The notes: generated by a model from the letters alone, not told the origin. A stretch of DNA of 64,000 nt from Streptomyces radiopugnans (GCF_900110735.1 NZ_FOET01000012.1:1-64000); one strand, 5' to 3'; counted from the stretch's first letter, positions 14,843-23,529 are shown. Program-made: numbers and translations.

Positions 14843-15673
14843 ATGAACCAGAGAACCCACCAGCGCGGCGGCCACCGCAGGCGGTTCACCCGCCGCCGTA
14901 CCGTCGCGGCCCTGACCGCCGCCGTGGCGACGGGAGCGGCGGTCGCCACCGGCGCCGTGCTGACGTCGTCGGCGGGCGCCGCCGCCACCTGGCCGACCGC
15001 CAAGGGCACCCAGGCGGTCTCCTCCACCATCGAGGTGTCGGGCGCCCTCGACGGCGGCATGAAGCGCTACTACGGCAGCGGCGAGCTCGGCGGCGACGGC
15101 CAGGACGAGGGCCAGGACCCGGTCTTCAAGCTGAAGGACGGGGCCGTCCTGAAGAACGTGATCCTCGGCGCCCCCGCCGCCGACGGCGTGCACTGCACGG
15201 GCAGCTGCACCCTGCAGAACGTGTGGTGGGAGGACGTCGGCGAGGACGCCGCCACCTTCAAGGGCACCTCGACCTCGGCGAAGTACACCGTCACCGGCGG
15301 CGGCGCCCGCAAGGCCTCGGACAAGGTCTTCCAGTTCAACGGCGCGGGCACGCTGACGGTGAGGAACTTCGACGTGGCCGACTTCGGCAAGCTGGTGCGC
15401 GCCTGCGGCAACTGCGGCAAGCAGTACACCCGGCACGTCGTCGTCGACGGTGTGACGGTCACCGCGCCCGGCAAGTCGCTGGTCGGCATCAACAGCAACT
15501 ACGGGGACACCGCCACCCTGCGGAACGTCACGATCACCGGCGACTCCAAGAAGAAGATCACGCCGTGCGAGCGCTACCGGGGCAACAGCAGCGGCAAGGA
15601 GCCCTCCAAGATCGGCAGCGGTCCGGACGGCAAGCACTGCCTCTACTCCGCCTCCGACATCACCTACAAGTGA
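14843..15673 (+). CDS. Secreted pectate lyase, polysaccharide lyase family 3
   Basis: This 276-residue protein has a long twin-arginine-like or Sec signal (RRFTRRRTVAALTAAVATGA, cut near SAGAAA at about residue 45). A PL3 parallel beta-helix follows: FKLKDGAVLKNVILG, ADGVHCTGSCTLQNVWWEDVGEDAATFKG, FQFNGAGTLTVRNFDVADFGKL, and the Cys-rich RACGNCGKQYTRHVVVDGV. The conserved Asp/Glu-rich EDVGEDA cluster binds calcium in the family, and Lys and Arg residues of the GNCGKQ region match the catalytic side. It cleaves polygalacturonate outside the cell. The ATG at 14843 gives the expected signal peptide. A hairpin terminator follows. Confidence 0.92.
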   Translation: MNQRTHQRGGHRRRFTRRRTVAALTAAVATGAAVATGAVLTSSAGAAATWPTAKGTQAVSSTIEVSGALDGGMKRYYGSGELGGDGQDEGQDPVFKLKDGAVLKNVILGAPAADGVHCTGSCTLQNVWWEDVGEDAATFKGTSTSAKYTVTGGGARKASDKVFQFNGAGTLTVRNFDVADFGKLVRACGNCGKQYTRHVVVDGVTVTAPGKSLVGINSNYGDTATLRNVTITGDSKKKITPCERYRGNSSGKEPSKIGSGPDGKHCLYSASDITYK

Positions 15674-15712
15674 GCCGCCGCTGAACAGCCGCTGAAACGA
15701 TCCCCTCCGCCC

Positions 15713-15750
15713 GTCCGCGCCCGCCGGTTCCCCTCCCGGCGGGCGCGGAC
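15713..15750. terminator. Hairpin terminator between convergent genes
   Basis: A perfect 15-bp stem (15713-15727 / 15736-15750) with an 8-nt loop lies 40 bases after the pectate lyase stop and 30 bases before the end of the convergent membrane-protein gene. Confidence 0.8.
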
Positions 15751-15780
15751 GCGGTCTCCGGTCCGTCCGGCCGGCCCGGT

Positions 15781-17118
15781 TCAGTCCAGGACGTCGATGG
15801 AGTAGCGGTTGGTCTCCACACCCGCCGCGGTGATCACCTGCACCTCGACCCGGCCGGGTTCGACATCCACCGGCACGGGGACGGTCAGCACGGTGTCGGC
15901 CGGGTTGGCGAAGCCCCCGGCCACCGGGACCAGCGGCACGTGGACGTGGACGGTGCCGATGCGCACCGTCGTCCGGGCCAGCAGGTCCGGCGCCTCCGCG
16001 CCGGGCGGCACGAAGCCCGAGCCGCGGATCTCGATGTCGTCGCCGGTGCGGATGGGCGCGTCCAGGTCGCCCACCTCGCGGGAGCGGACGACGGACAGGA
16101 TGACGGGCCGGCCGCCCTCGGAGTACTTCCCGGCCAGGTACGTCAGCGCCGAGATCGCCACCAGCAGCGCCAGGCCCCAGGGCAGGTCCGGCAGTTCGCC
16201 GGGCCGGCGGGCCAGCCGTACCGCCGCGAAGACCGCCGCCACCGAGCACACCGCCACGTACTGCACGTCCGTGAAGGAGCCGCGCCCGCTGTCGTCGGTG
16301 AGCAGGTCGGCGGCGCGCGGCCGGTCGGCGCGCACCTTCTGCAGCCGCTGCGCCCGCACCCGCAGCGCGACGGTCCGGCGCACGGTGACGGCGACCGCGG
16401 AGCACAGGGCGAGGACGGTCAGCAGCCCGGCGCCGCGCCCCAGGTCCAGTCCGGCGAGCAGCCGGGCACGCGCGTCCGCGCCGGGCGCGAGGGCCAGGCC
16501 GGCGGCGACGGCTAGCACGGAGTACGAGGCCAGCAGCACCCAGACGGCGGCGACCGTGCGCGAGGTGGACAGCCGTCCGTCCTCGCCGGTCACCGGTGCC
16601 AGCACCCCGCCGCGCGCCCGGTGCAGCCGGGCGGCGGCGGTCAGCGCGGCCGCGCACACCAGCGCGGCGGCCAGCGCGGCGGTGCGTCCGGCCGTCCAGC
16701 CCGCGCCGAGCACCGCCGTGGCGGCCTGGGCGGCCAGCAGCAGGGCGACCGCGCCCCAGACGGCGGCGGCGGTGTGCCGCCACAGCCTGCCCAGCCGGAA
16801 ACCGGCCTCGGCGCGGGTGCGTTCGGCGACGGTGCGGGCCGCCTGGGTCAGCTCGTCGGAGACCCACTGGCGGGACGCGCCGGGCGAGTGGGCGAGGGCG
16901 GCGGGCACTCCGCCGCCCGCCGCGAGTTCGTCGCGCCGCCGCCGGAACTCGGCGAGCGCGCGACGGCGGCCCTCCCGCACCCCGTGCGGGCAGTCGGTGC
17001 AGGCGCAGCCGCCGCCGTGCCCGGCCGGCGGAGCGCCGCCCGCTGCGCCGGACGGTCTCGCCGTCCCTCCCGGGGGCGCGCTCGCCGTACCGCCGCCCCG
17101 CGCCGTGTCCACGGCCAC
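15781..17118 (-). CDS. Multi-pass membrane protein with C-terminal IPT/TIG-like domain
   Basis: This 445-residue protein of unknown role has a Cys cluster CACTDC near residue 39, a charged region with EGRRRALAEFRRRRDEL, then about six membrane segments (AAAVWGAVALLLAAQAA, AALAAALVCAAALTA, AAVWVLLASYSVLAV and others). It ends with a soluble beta domain (about 360-445) containing GDDIEIRGSGFVPPGA and VEVQVITAAGVETNRYSI, reminiscent of IPT/TIG folds. A GTG at 17118 with GGAGAGG 8 bases upstream was chosen over an ATG 102 bases further up that has no ribosome site. The function cannot be named. Confidence 0.7.
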   Translation of the reverse strand: MAVDTARGGGTASAPPGGTARPSGAAGGAPPAGHGGGCACTDCPHGVREGRRRALAEFRRRRDELAAGGGVPAALAHSPGASRQWVSDELTQAARTVAERTRAEAGFRLGRLWRHTAAAVWGAVALLLAAQAATAVLGAGWTAGRTAALAAALVCAAALTAAARLHRARGGVLAPVTGEDGRLSTSRTVAAVWVLLASYSVLAVAAGLALAPGADARARLLAGLDLGRGAGLLTVLALCSAVAVTVRRTVALRVRAQRLQKVRADRPRAADLLTDDSGRGSFTDVQYVAVCSVAAVFAAVRLARRPGELPDLPWGLALLVAISALTYLAGKYSEGGRPVILSVVRSREVGDLDAPIRTGDDIEIRGSGFVPPGAEAPDLLARTTVRIGTVHVHVPLVPVAGGFANPADTVLTVPVPVDVEPGRVEVQVITAAGVETNRYSIDVLD

Positions 17119-17387
17119 TGTCGACCCACCTCTCCCCGGCTCTCCCCGAGCCGCCGACTCTCCGGCAACGGGAGGGAATTGTGCCCTACGGGGAGGGGGC
17201 CGGGGCGGTGTTCGGGACATGTTCCCCGGCCCGCTTCCGGCCCGTGCCCGGCCCGTACTCCCGGGCGCGGGAGCCGGTTCGCTGCGGTGGCGCGGAGGGG
17301 GGACGCCTCCGGGGGCGCCGTGCGTTCACCACCCGGACGAGTGAGCCGCCCCGGCGGACGGTGCACCCCCGAGGGTGACGGGGCCGT

Positions 17388-17921
17388 TCAGTCCTCCTCG
17401 GCCGGTTCGTCGGCCGGTTCGTCGCGTGCGGTCAGCGCGGCCGCCCACAGCGGCAGCAGCCAGTGCGCGACCAGCAGGACGAGCACGGTCCCGGCCAGGG
17501 TCCGGACGGAGACCGCCTCCTCGCCGCCGAACGCCAGGAGCAGCCACAGCAGCGCGGCCAGGTGCAGGAGGAGGGAGGTCCGGTGGGCCAGGACGAAGGC
17601 CCGCCCGCGCTCTGCGCGCTGGCGCTCGTCCAGCATCCGGGCGCGCAGCTCCATCAGGCCGCGGGTGGCGAGGTTGAGCGCCCCGGTGACGACGCACCAC
17701 GCCGCCGTCAGCAGGAGGAGGGCGGCGAGCGCGGCCCAGCGCGGGCCGGTGTCCGCCGAAGGGGCCGCCACCGGCACCAGGACGGCGAGTACGGCGGCGG
17801 TCAGGGCGACGTGCGCGGCGACGAGGCCGCGCCGGCGCGCACGGGTGGCGTGGAGGCGCCGGTGGCGCGGGTCGTTCATCAGCCGCAGCATGCGCCGGTC
17901 GTGGCGCGTGGTGGTCTTCAT
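17388..17921 (-). CDS. Four-helix membrane protein, partner of XRE regulator
   Basis: This 177-residue protein has a basic N-terminus (RRLHATRARRRG) and four membrane segments (LVAAHVALTAAVLAVLV, WAALAALLLLTAAWCVV, LLLHLAALLWLLLAF, LAGTVLVLLVAHWLLPLW), ending in an acidic tail. Its start codon overlaps the stop of the upstream helix-turn-helix gene by 4 bases (ATGA). Small XRE regulators coupled to a membrane protein of this size are a recurring pair in Gram-positive bacteria, but the cargo or signal is not known to me. Confidence 0.75.
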   Translation of the reverse strand: MKTTTRHDRRMLRLMNDPRHRRLHATRARRRGLVAAHVALTAAVLAVLVPVAAPSADTGPRWAALAALLLLTAAWCVVTGALNLATRGLMELRARMLDERQRAERGRAFVLAHRTSLLLHLAALLWLLLAFGGEEAVSVRTLAGTVLVLLVAHWLLPLWAAALTARDEPADEPAEED

Positions 17922-18166
17922 ACCGGTTTCCTCCCGTAGACCTCGTCGGTGAGCGGGCGGAAGGGCTCCAGGGAGAACAGCGCCTCGACGGGCAGCTCGA
18001 AGAAGGCGGCGATCCGCAGAGCCAGGTCGAGACTCGGGTTGTAGTCGCCGCGTTCGATGTAGCCGATGGTCTGGTAATGGGCGCCGACCGCTTCCGCCAG
18101 GCGTCGGCGGGAGACCTTCCGCTCCGCCCGCACCATGGCCAGCCTGTTGTGCACCTGCTCGCTCAT
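17918..18166 (-). CDS. Small XRE-family helix-turn-helix regulator
   Basis: The 82-residue protein is a single HTH_3 domain: LAMVRAERKVSRRRLAEAVG, HYQTIGYIERGDYNPSLDLALRIA, FFELPVEALF. This is the YozG/YgzD-like compact class. It is translationally coupled to the membrane protein downstream. Upstream, an AT-rich segment (about 18168-18186, with TGTA and TACA half-sites 10 bases apart) likely holds both promoter and self-operator. No ribosome site precedes the ATG, so the message may be leaderless. Confidence 0.85.
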   Translation of the reverse strand: MSEQVHNRLAMVRAERKVSRRRLAEAVGAHYQTIGYIERGDYNPSLDLALRIAAFFELPVEALFSLEPFRPLTDEVYGRKPV

Positions 18167-18300
18167 GTATAAGAAGTACTACATATTTGAGTGTGCTGGC
18201 AACAAGGCGGCGAGGGAGGAGGCTGCGGGAACCGGACGGAGGGGCGGAAGAGCGCCCTGGCCGACGGGGGTGGGGAGGCCCCCGGATACGCTCGCGTGCC

Positions 18301-18654
18301 ATGGAGGCACTCACCCACTTCTTCGTCGGCCTGCACATCGTCGGCATCAGCGCCCTGCTCGGCGGCTTCATGACCCAGATGAAGGCCATGGGTGCCGGCG
18401 AGGCCCGCATCGTCCCGGCGATGCTGCACGGAGCCCTCACCATGCTGGTGACGGGTGTGGCCCTGGTGGGCCTGAACGAGGCGGACGGCCAGACCGTCAA
18501 CCACGTCAAGATCGGTGTGAAGCTCGCCCTGCTGGTGGTGATCCTCGGCCTGGTCTACGTCAAGCGGGACGAGGAGCGGCTGCCCGCGCCGCTGTTCGGC
18601 ACCATCGGCCTGCTCACCGTCGCCAACATCTTCATCGCCGTCATGTGGACCTAG
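18301..18654 (+). CDS. Small integral membrane protein (117 aa)
   Basis: Four closely packed hydrophobic segments (LTHFFVGLHIVGISALLGGF, MLHGALTMLVTGVALVGL, VGVKLALL-type stretch from residue 77, TIGLLTVANIFIAVMW) and no soluble domain. A histidine in the first helix and TVNHVKIGVK in the loop recall heme or quinone membrane proteins, but this is not enough to assign a role. It is divergent from the XRE regulator, and a long hairpin follows the stop. Confidence 0.7.
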   Translation: MEALTHFFVGLHIVGISALLGGFMTQMKAMGAGEARIVPAMLHGALTMLVTGVALVGLNEADGQTVNHVKIGVKLALLVVILGLVYVKRDEERLPAPLFGTIGLLTVANIFIAVMWT

Positions 18655-18675
18655 GCGGCCACGCGGACGGCCGGC

Positions 18676-18721
18676 GGCGGGCGGGCGGCGGTGCAAAGGC
18701 ACGGCCGGCCGCCCGCCCGCC
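18676..18721. terminator. Bidirectional GC hairpin terminator
   Basis: A 14-bp perfect stem (18676-18689 / 18708-18721) with an inner GTGC-GCAC helix lies between the convergent membrane-protein and NlpC/P60 genes. Confidence 0.75.
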
Positions 18722-18729
18722 GTCCCGTC

Positions 18730-19932
18730 TCAGGCCGGCCGGACCGCGCTGTGGAAGGGCATGTGGTCGACGGACTCGTAGCGCACCTCGGCGCCCGGCT
18801 TCGGCGCGTGGATCATCTGGCCGCCGCCCGCGTAGATGCCGACGTGGCTGATGTCGTCGTAGAAGAAGACCAGGTCCCCCGGCCGCATGTCGGCCTTGGC
18901 GATCCGGGTGCCCGCGTTCACCTGGTCGTAGGTGGTGCGCGGCAGTGAGACGCCCGCGCTGAGCCAGGCGGCCTGGGTCAGCCCCGAGCAGTCGTAGGAG
19001 TTGGGGCCGGTGGCGCCCCAGACGTACGGCTTGCCGAGCTGGGCCTCGGCGAAGGCGAGCACCTTCTGGGCCTTCACGGCGTACGAGTCGTCCGCGGTGC
19101 CGCCGGTTCCGGTGTCCGTGCCGCCGGTGTCCGCGCCCGTGCCGCCGCCGGTGTCCGTGCCGCTGTCCGCCGGCGTCTCGTCCCGCTTCTCGCGCTCGGC
19201 GGCGGCCTCGGCCTCGGCCTGCTGCCTCTCGCGCTCGGCGGCGGCTGCGGCCGCCTTGCGGCGGGCCTCCTCCTGCCGCCTGCGCTCCTGCGCGGCCAGG
19301 CGCGCCTTCTCCTCGGCGGTCAGCTCCGACAGCAGCTTCCGGGCCTGCGCCAGCTTGCCCTGGACGGTCTTCCTGCTGTCCGCCAGCTCCTTCTGGGCGT
19401 CGGTGAGTTCGGCCAGGCTCGCCGACGCCTCCGAGCGCTTCTTCCGAGCCGCGCGCTGCTCGTCCCGGTAGTCGTCGACGGCCTGCCGCTGGCGGTCGGT
19501 GATCCGGTCCATCAGGTGCTTGCGGCCGAAGAAGTCCTGGGGGTCGTCGGACAGGAGCAGCACCGCGGTGTCGGAGACCCCTCCGCTGCGGTACTGCGCG
19601 GTGGCGTAGCCGCCCAGCTTCCGGCGGGCGTCGTTGAGCCTGTCCGCGCGCTCGGCGGCCTCGTCGAGGAGCCGGTCGACCTCCTCGCGCTGCTCGTCCG
19701 CCTTCTCCTTGGCCGCGTTGTACTTCTGCGTCGCGCTGCCCGCCTCCCGGTACAGCGCGTCCACCCGCTTGCGGACCTCCTCGATCGAGGGCCTGTCGTC
19801 CTCGGGCGCGGCCTGGGCGGGACCCTGGGAGAGAAGGGTCGCGGAGGCGATGGCCGCGGTGGTGAGCCCGACCGCTCCGCGACGGGAGGCGGGGGACAGC
19901 AGGGGGGTGCGCGGTCTGCGGTGCGACGCCAA
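18730..19932 (-). CDS. Secreted NlpC/P60 peptidoglycan endopeptidase with coiled coil
   Basis: The 400-residue protein has a signal peptide (RRGAVGLTTAAIASATLLSQ, cut near AQAAPED). A long coiled coil follows (about 50-245, ending in a KAAAAAAERERQQAEAEA tract), then a Ser/Thr/Gly linker and a C-terminal NlpC/P60 domain (about 285-400). Catalytic Cys is in SYDCSGLTQ, His in DISHVGIY, with a second His in MIHAP. RipA-like enzymes of this type cut stem peptides during growth and division or germination. The start is TTG at 19932, supported by GGAAGGA upstream and by the riboswitch that ends just before it. Confidence 0.92.
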   Translation of the reverse strand: MASHRRPRTPLLSPASRRGAVGLTTAAIASATLLSQGPAQAAPEDDRPSIEEVRKRVDALYREAGSATQKYNAAKEKADEQREEVDRLLDEAAERADRLNDARRKLGGYATAQYRSGGVSDTAVLLLSDDPQDFFGRKHLMDRITDRQRQAVDDYRDEQRAARKKRSEASASLAELTDAQKELADSRKTVQGKLAQARKLLSELTAEEKARLAAQERRRQEEARRKAAAAAAERERQQAEAEAAAEREKRDETPADSGTDTGGGTGADTGGTDTGTGGTADDSYAVKAQKVLAFAEAQLGKPYVWGATGPNSYDCSGLTQAAWLSAGVSLPRTTYDQVNAGTRIAKADMRPGDLVFFYDDISHVGIYAGGGQMIHAPKPGAEVRYESVDHMPFHSAVRPA

Positions 19933-19949
19933 GGCGAGCGCTCCTTCCG

Positions 19950-20130
19950 TGGAACACCGCCTACCGGGTTAGCTGACGGGTTCGGGCGTCGGAAGTCCGC
20001 CCTACGGGCCCGCGGGCCCGATTCACCCCGTGGGGAGTGGGTCCCCGGCCCCGGCCGCACGGCCGGGCTCGGCGGAGGCCGCCCGTGCCGACGCTGTCGC
20101 CGGCGAGGGGTCCGGGCCGCCTGACGCTGG
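19950..20130 (-). ncRNA. c-di-AMP (ydaO/yuaA-type) riboswitch upstream of NlpC/P60 gene
   Basis: Reading the minus strand, the leader contains GGGGTGAAT (near 20030), TAGGGCGGA (near 20000), and the highly conserved 3' block CGAACCCGTCAGCTAACCCG followed by GTAGGCG (about 19951-19985). This combination is diagnostic for the ydaO class that binds cyclic di-AMP. In Streptomyces this class typically sits before resuscitation-promoting factor and cell-wall hydrolase genes, where ligand binding turns expression off. The 5' boundary is approximate. The ribosome site and TTG start lie directly downstream. Confidence 0.9.
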
Positions 20131-20171
20131 ACCGTAGAGCACCAGTGGGGCTCCTGTGAAGGCTGGTGTTC

Positions 20172-20221
20172 GGTATATCCCGAAACCGATTCGTTATCGG
20201 TCGGTTATCGTCCGTTTCGGG
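20172..20221 (-). promoter_or_regulatory. Candidate promoter and inverted repeats upstream of the riboswitch
   Basis: On the minus strand a TATACC -10-like element (20172-20177) lies about 40 bases before the riboswitch. CCCGAAAC (20179-20186) and GTTTCGGG (20214-20221) form perfect 8-bp arms around an AT-richer segment with two TTATCG copies. This may be a promoter with an operator, but no -35 is convincing. Confidence 0.4.
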
Positions 20222-20259
20222 TCCCGCCGTCGGCCCGGCCGCTCCGGGGGCGGCGGCGC

Positions 20260-20871
20260 TCAGTCGCGGGAGCGGCGCCCGGGCCAGCGGTACGGGTGGC
20301 GCACGACGATCGTCCCCACCTTGGAGCCGCCGCTGATCCGCAGCACCGGCATCCCGGGCACGGGCGGTTCGGTGGCCCGGTTCCGGACGGAGCCCATTCC
20401 GGAGGTCACCCCCTCGGCCCGCACCGTCCAGCCGCGCGGCACGACGACCCTGATCTCGCCCATTCCCGCGTCGAGTTCCAGACGGACCTCGCGGTGGCGG
20501 CACTCCGCCCGGGTGAAGTCGATCACGATCCGCCCCAGCGTGGTCTTGGCGGTGATCCGCTCCGGCACCACCCAGTGGCCGTCCTGCCGGATGTCACCGG
20601 CGACCGTCCTCAGCGCCAGCGGCTCCTGAGCGCTCGGGGCCAGGCCCGCCGCGTCCTGGCCGGGCAGGTCCGCGACCAGTGCCTCCAGCTCGCCGTAGGT
20701 CTTGGCGGCGAACGCCTTCTCCAGCCGCTCGTCCAGCTCCTCGAGGTCGATGCGGCCGTCGCCGGCGGCCTCGCGCAGCCGCTCGGCCACCGCCTCGCGG
20801 TCGGTGTGCCCGGCGCGCAGCTCCGAGCCGGGACGGGGACGGGGCGCGGGGGCGTCGGTCATGCCCGCCAT
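20260..20871 (-). CDS. DUF1707 domain protein with LiaF-like C-terminal domain
   Basis: This 203-residue protein starts (after a short Pro-rich lead) with a DUF1707 domain: ELRAGHTDREAVAERLREAAGDGRIDLEELDERLEKAFAA-type, shown by residues about 17-57. A beta-rich C-terminal half follows with GRIVIDFTRAE and AGMGEIRVVVPRGWTV, similar to the cell-wall-active antibiotics response (LiaF) domain. There is no membrane segment. DUF1707 proteins are abundant in Streptomyces and of unknown role. ATG codons at 20871 and 20862 are both possible starts. Confidence 0.78.
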   Translation of the reverse strand: MAGMTDAPAPRPRPGSELRAGHTDREAVAERLREAAGDGRIDLEELDERLEKAFAAKTYGELEALVADLPGQDAAGLAPSAQEPLALRTVAGDIRQDGHWVVPERITAKTTLGRIVIDFTRAECRHREVRLELDAGMGEIRVVVPRGWTVRAEGVTSGMGSVRNRATEPPVPGMPVLRISGGSKVGTIVVRHPYRWPGRRSRD

Positions 20872-20907
20872 CTTAGGAGGGCCGCCCCGGCCGCGGACGC
20901 GGCGTCC

Positions 20908-20913
20908 TAGACT
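20908..20913 (+). promoter_or_regulatory. -10 element of pcrA suggesting a leaderless transcript
   Basis: TAGACT fits the TANNNT consensus and ends 8 bases before the pcrA ATG. Transcription should begin at or within a base or two of the start codon. There is no ribosome site in between. Confidence 0.55.
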
Positions 20914-20921
20914 CGACGGCG

Positions 20922-23438
20922 ATGAGCAGCCTCTTCGACGACAGCTTCCTGGCCGACCTCGAGCCCTCCGGGGACGAGGAGCCGCCGCCCCCGCCGGAGG
21001 AGGCGTCCGCGCCGCCGGAGGACGACGTCCCCGACGACCTCTTCGCGGGCGCCTTCGGCGGAGGCGGGGCGCGCGACGCCCACTACGGCAACGGCGCGGC
21101 CCGTCCCGTCGTCGATCCGGCCGCCCTGCTGGAGGGGCTCAACGACCAGCAGCGCGCGGCCGTGGTGCACACCGGCTCGCCCCTGCTGATCGTCGCGGGC
21201 GCCGGGTCCGGCAAGACGCGGGTGCTCACCCACCGCATCGCGCACCTGCTGGGCGCACGCGGCGTCCACCCCGGGGAGATCCTCGCGATCACCTTCACCA
21301 ACAAGGCCGCGGGCGAGATGAAGGAGCGCGTGGCGGAGCTGGTCGGCCCGCGCGCCCAGTCGATGTGGGTCTCCACGTTCCACAGCGCGTGCGTGCGCAT
21401 CCTGCGGCGCGAGAGCAAGAAGCTCGGCTTCACCTCCAGCTTCTCGATCTACGACGCCGCCGACTCCCGCCGTCTGATGGCGCTGGTCTGCCGGGACCTG
21501 GACCTGGACCCCAAGCGGTTCCCGCCCAAGTCGTTCAGCGCGCAGGTGTCGAACCTGAAGAACGAACTGGTCGACGAGGAGGACTTCGCGGCCAGGGCCT
21601 CGGACGGCTTCGAGAAGACGCTGGCCCAGGCGTACGCGATGTACCAGGCGCGGCTGCGCGAGGCCAACGCCCTGGACTTCGACGACATCATCATGACGAC
21701 GGTCCACCTGCTCCAGGCGTTCCCCGACGTCGCCGAGCACTACCGCCGCCGCTTCCGCCATGTGCTGGTCGACGAGTACCAGGACACCAACCACGCCCAG
21801 TACACCCTGATCAGGGAGCTGGTGGGAGTGGACGGCGACGAGGGGGGCGCGACCGGTGGCGGGCGCGCCGAGCTGTGCGTGGTGGGCGACGCCGACCAGT
21901 CGATCTACGCCTTCCGCGGCGCCACCATCCGCAACATCCTCCAGTTCGAGGAGGACTACCCGGACGCGACCACCATCCTGCTGGAGCAGAACTACCGCTC
22001 CACCCAGACCATCCTCTCGGCCGCCAACGCCGTCATCGAGCGGAACGAGAACCGCCGCCCGAAGAACCTGTGGACCGACGCCGGGTCCGGGGCCCGCATC
22101 ACGGGCTACGTGGCCGACACCGAGCACGACGAGGCGCAGTTCGTCGCCGAGGAGATCGACCGGCTGACGGACGCGGGCGAGGCGAAGGCGGGCGACGTCG
22201 CCGTCTTCTACCGCACCAACGCCCAGTCCCGTGTCTTCGAGGAGGTCTTCATCCGGGTCGGCCTGCCGTACAAGGTCGTCGGCGGAGTGCGCTTCTACGA
22301 GCGCAAGGAGGTCCGCGACGTCCTGGCGTACCTGCGGGTGCTGGCCAACCCCGAGGACGCCGTGCCGCTGCGCCGCATCCTCAACGTCCCCAAGCGGGGC
22401 ATCGGCGACCGGGCCGAGGCGATGGTCGAGGCGCTGGCGCTGCGCGAGAAGATCACCTTCCCGCAGGCGCTGCGCCGCGTCGACGAGGCGTACGGCATGG
22501 CGGCCCGCTCGGCCAACGCCGTCAAGCGCTTCAACGCGCTGATGGACGACCTGCGGACGGTCGTGGAGTCCGGCGCCGGGCCGGCGACCGTACTGGAGGC
22601 GGTGCTGGAGCGCACCGGCTACCTGGCGGAGCTTCAGGCGTCCACCGATCCGCAGGACGAGACCCGCGTGGAGAACCTCCAGGAACTGGCCGCCGTGGCG
22701 CTGGAGTTCGAGCAGGAGCGCGGCGAGAACCCGGGCACGCTCGCGGAGTTCCTGGAGCAGGTGGCCCTCGTCGCCGACTCCGACCAGATCCCGGACGAGG
22801 ACACCGAGGGCTCGGGCGTGGTGACGCTGATGACGCTGCACACCGCCAAGGGCCTGGAGTTCCCGGTCGTCTTCCTGACGGGGATGGAGGACGGCGTCTT
22901 CCCGCACATGCGGACCCTGGGCAAGACCAAGGAACTGGAGGAGGAGCGGCGGCTGGCGTACGTCGGCATCACGCGGGCGCGCGAACGGCTCTACCTCACG
23001 CGCTCGGCGATGCGCAGCGCATGGGGGCAGCCCGCCTACAACCCGCCCTCCCGCTTCCTGGAGGAGATCCCGGAGCAGTACCTGGAGTGGAAGCGCACGG
23101 GGCCGATGGCCGCGCCGGGCGGAGGCCGGGGGAGCGGCGCCGGTGCCGGAGGGCTGTCGTCGACGGCGTCCTCCCTGTCGTCCTCGCTGTCGTCGTCGTT
23201 CCCGTCGGGACCGGCGGCGTCGCGGCGGCGCGGTCCGAGCGGCTTCGCCACGGGCCGGGCCAAGGACCGCCCGGTCGTCGCACTGGAGGTGGGGGACCGG
23301 GTGACGCACGACAGCTTCGGGCTGGGCAGGGTCGTGGCCGTGAAGGGCAGCGGGGACAACGCGGAGGCGACGATCGACTTCGGCGGCGAGAAGCCGAAGC
23401 GGCTGCTGCTGCGGTACGCCCCGGTGGAGAAGCTCTGA
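20922..23438 (+). CDS. pcrA: ATP-dependent DNA helicase PcrA/UvrD
   Basis: This 838-residue superfamily 1A helicase unwinds DNA in repair and displaces RecA and RNA polymerase. An acidic N-terminal extension (about 65 residues) precedes the Q motif LNDQQRAAV, Walker A AGAGSGKT, motif Ia ITFTNKAAGEM, Walker B HVLVDEYQDTN, motif III VVGDADQSIYAFRGA, motif IV EQNYRS, and motifs V-VI TLHTAKGLEFPVV and RRLAYVGITRARERL. A serine-rich linker (about 745-770) leads to the C-terminal Tudor-like RNA-polymerase interaction domain (VGDRVTHDSFGLGRVVAV). All helicase motifs are intact. Confidence 0.97.
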   Translation: MSSLFDDSFLADLEPSGDEEPPPPPEEASAPPEDDVPDDLFAGAFGGGGARDAHYGNGAARPVVDPAALLEGLNDQQRAAVVHTGSPLLIVAGAGSGKTRVLTHRIAHLLGARGVHPGEILAITFTNKAAGEMKERVAELVGPRAQSMWVSTFHSACVRILRRESKKLGFTSSFSIYDAADSRRLMALVCRDLDLDPKRFPPKSFSAQVSNLKNELVDEEDFAARASDGFEKTLAQAYAMYQARLREANALDFDDIIMTTVHLLQAFPDVAEHYRRRFRHVLVDEYQDTNHAQYTLIRELVGVDGDEGGATGGGRAELCVVGDADQSIYAFRGATIRNILQFEEDYPDATTILLEQNYRSTQTILSAANAVIERNENRRPKNLWTDAGSGARITGYVADTEHDEAQFVAEEIDRLTDAGEAKAGDVAVFYRTNAQSRVFEEVFIRVGLPYKVVGGVRFYERKEVRDVLAYLRVLANPEDAVPLRRILNVPKRGIGDRAEAMVEALALREKITFPQALRRVDEAYGMAARSANAVKRFNALMDDLRTVVESGAGPATVLEAVLERTGYLAELQASTDPQDETRVENLQELAAVALEFEQERGENPGTLAEFLEQVALVADSDQIPDEDTEGSGVVTLMTLHTAKGLEFPVVFLTGMEDGVFPHMRTLGKTKELEEERRLAYVGITRARERLYLTRSAMRSAWGQPAYNPPSRFLEEIPEQYLEWKRTGPMAAPGGGRGSGAGAGGLSSTASSLSSSLSSSFPSGPAASRRRGPSGFATGRAKDRPVVALEVGDRVTHDSFGLGRVVAVKGSGDNAEATIDFGGEKPKRLLLRYAPVEKL

Positions 23439-23529
23439 GGAGGTCCTGACCCCGCGGCCGGCGTGAGTCGGGGGCCGGGAGCCGGGAGCCGGGGCTTCCC
23501 GCACCTCCGGGCTCACGGCGACCGGCCCC

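Noticed and set aside
18038..18080. Further TTA triplets (for example in the XRE, RDD and DUF5691 genes)
   Set aside because: They span codon boundaries and are not in frame, so they have no bldA significance.
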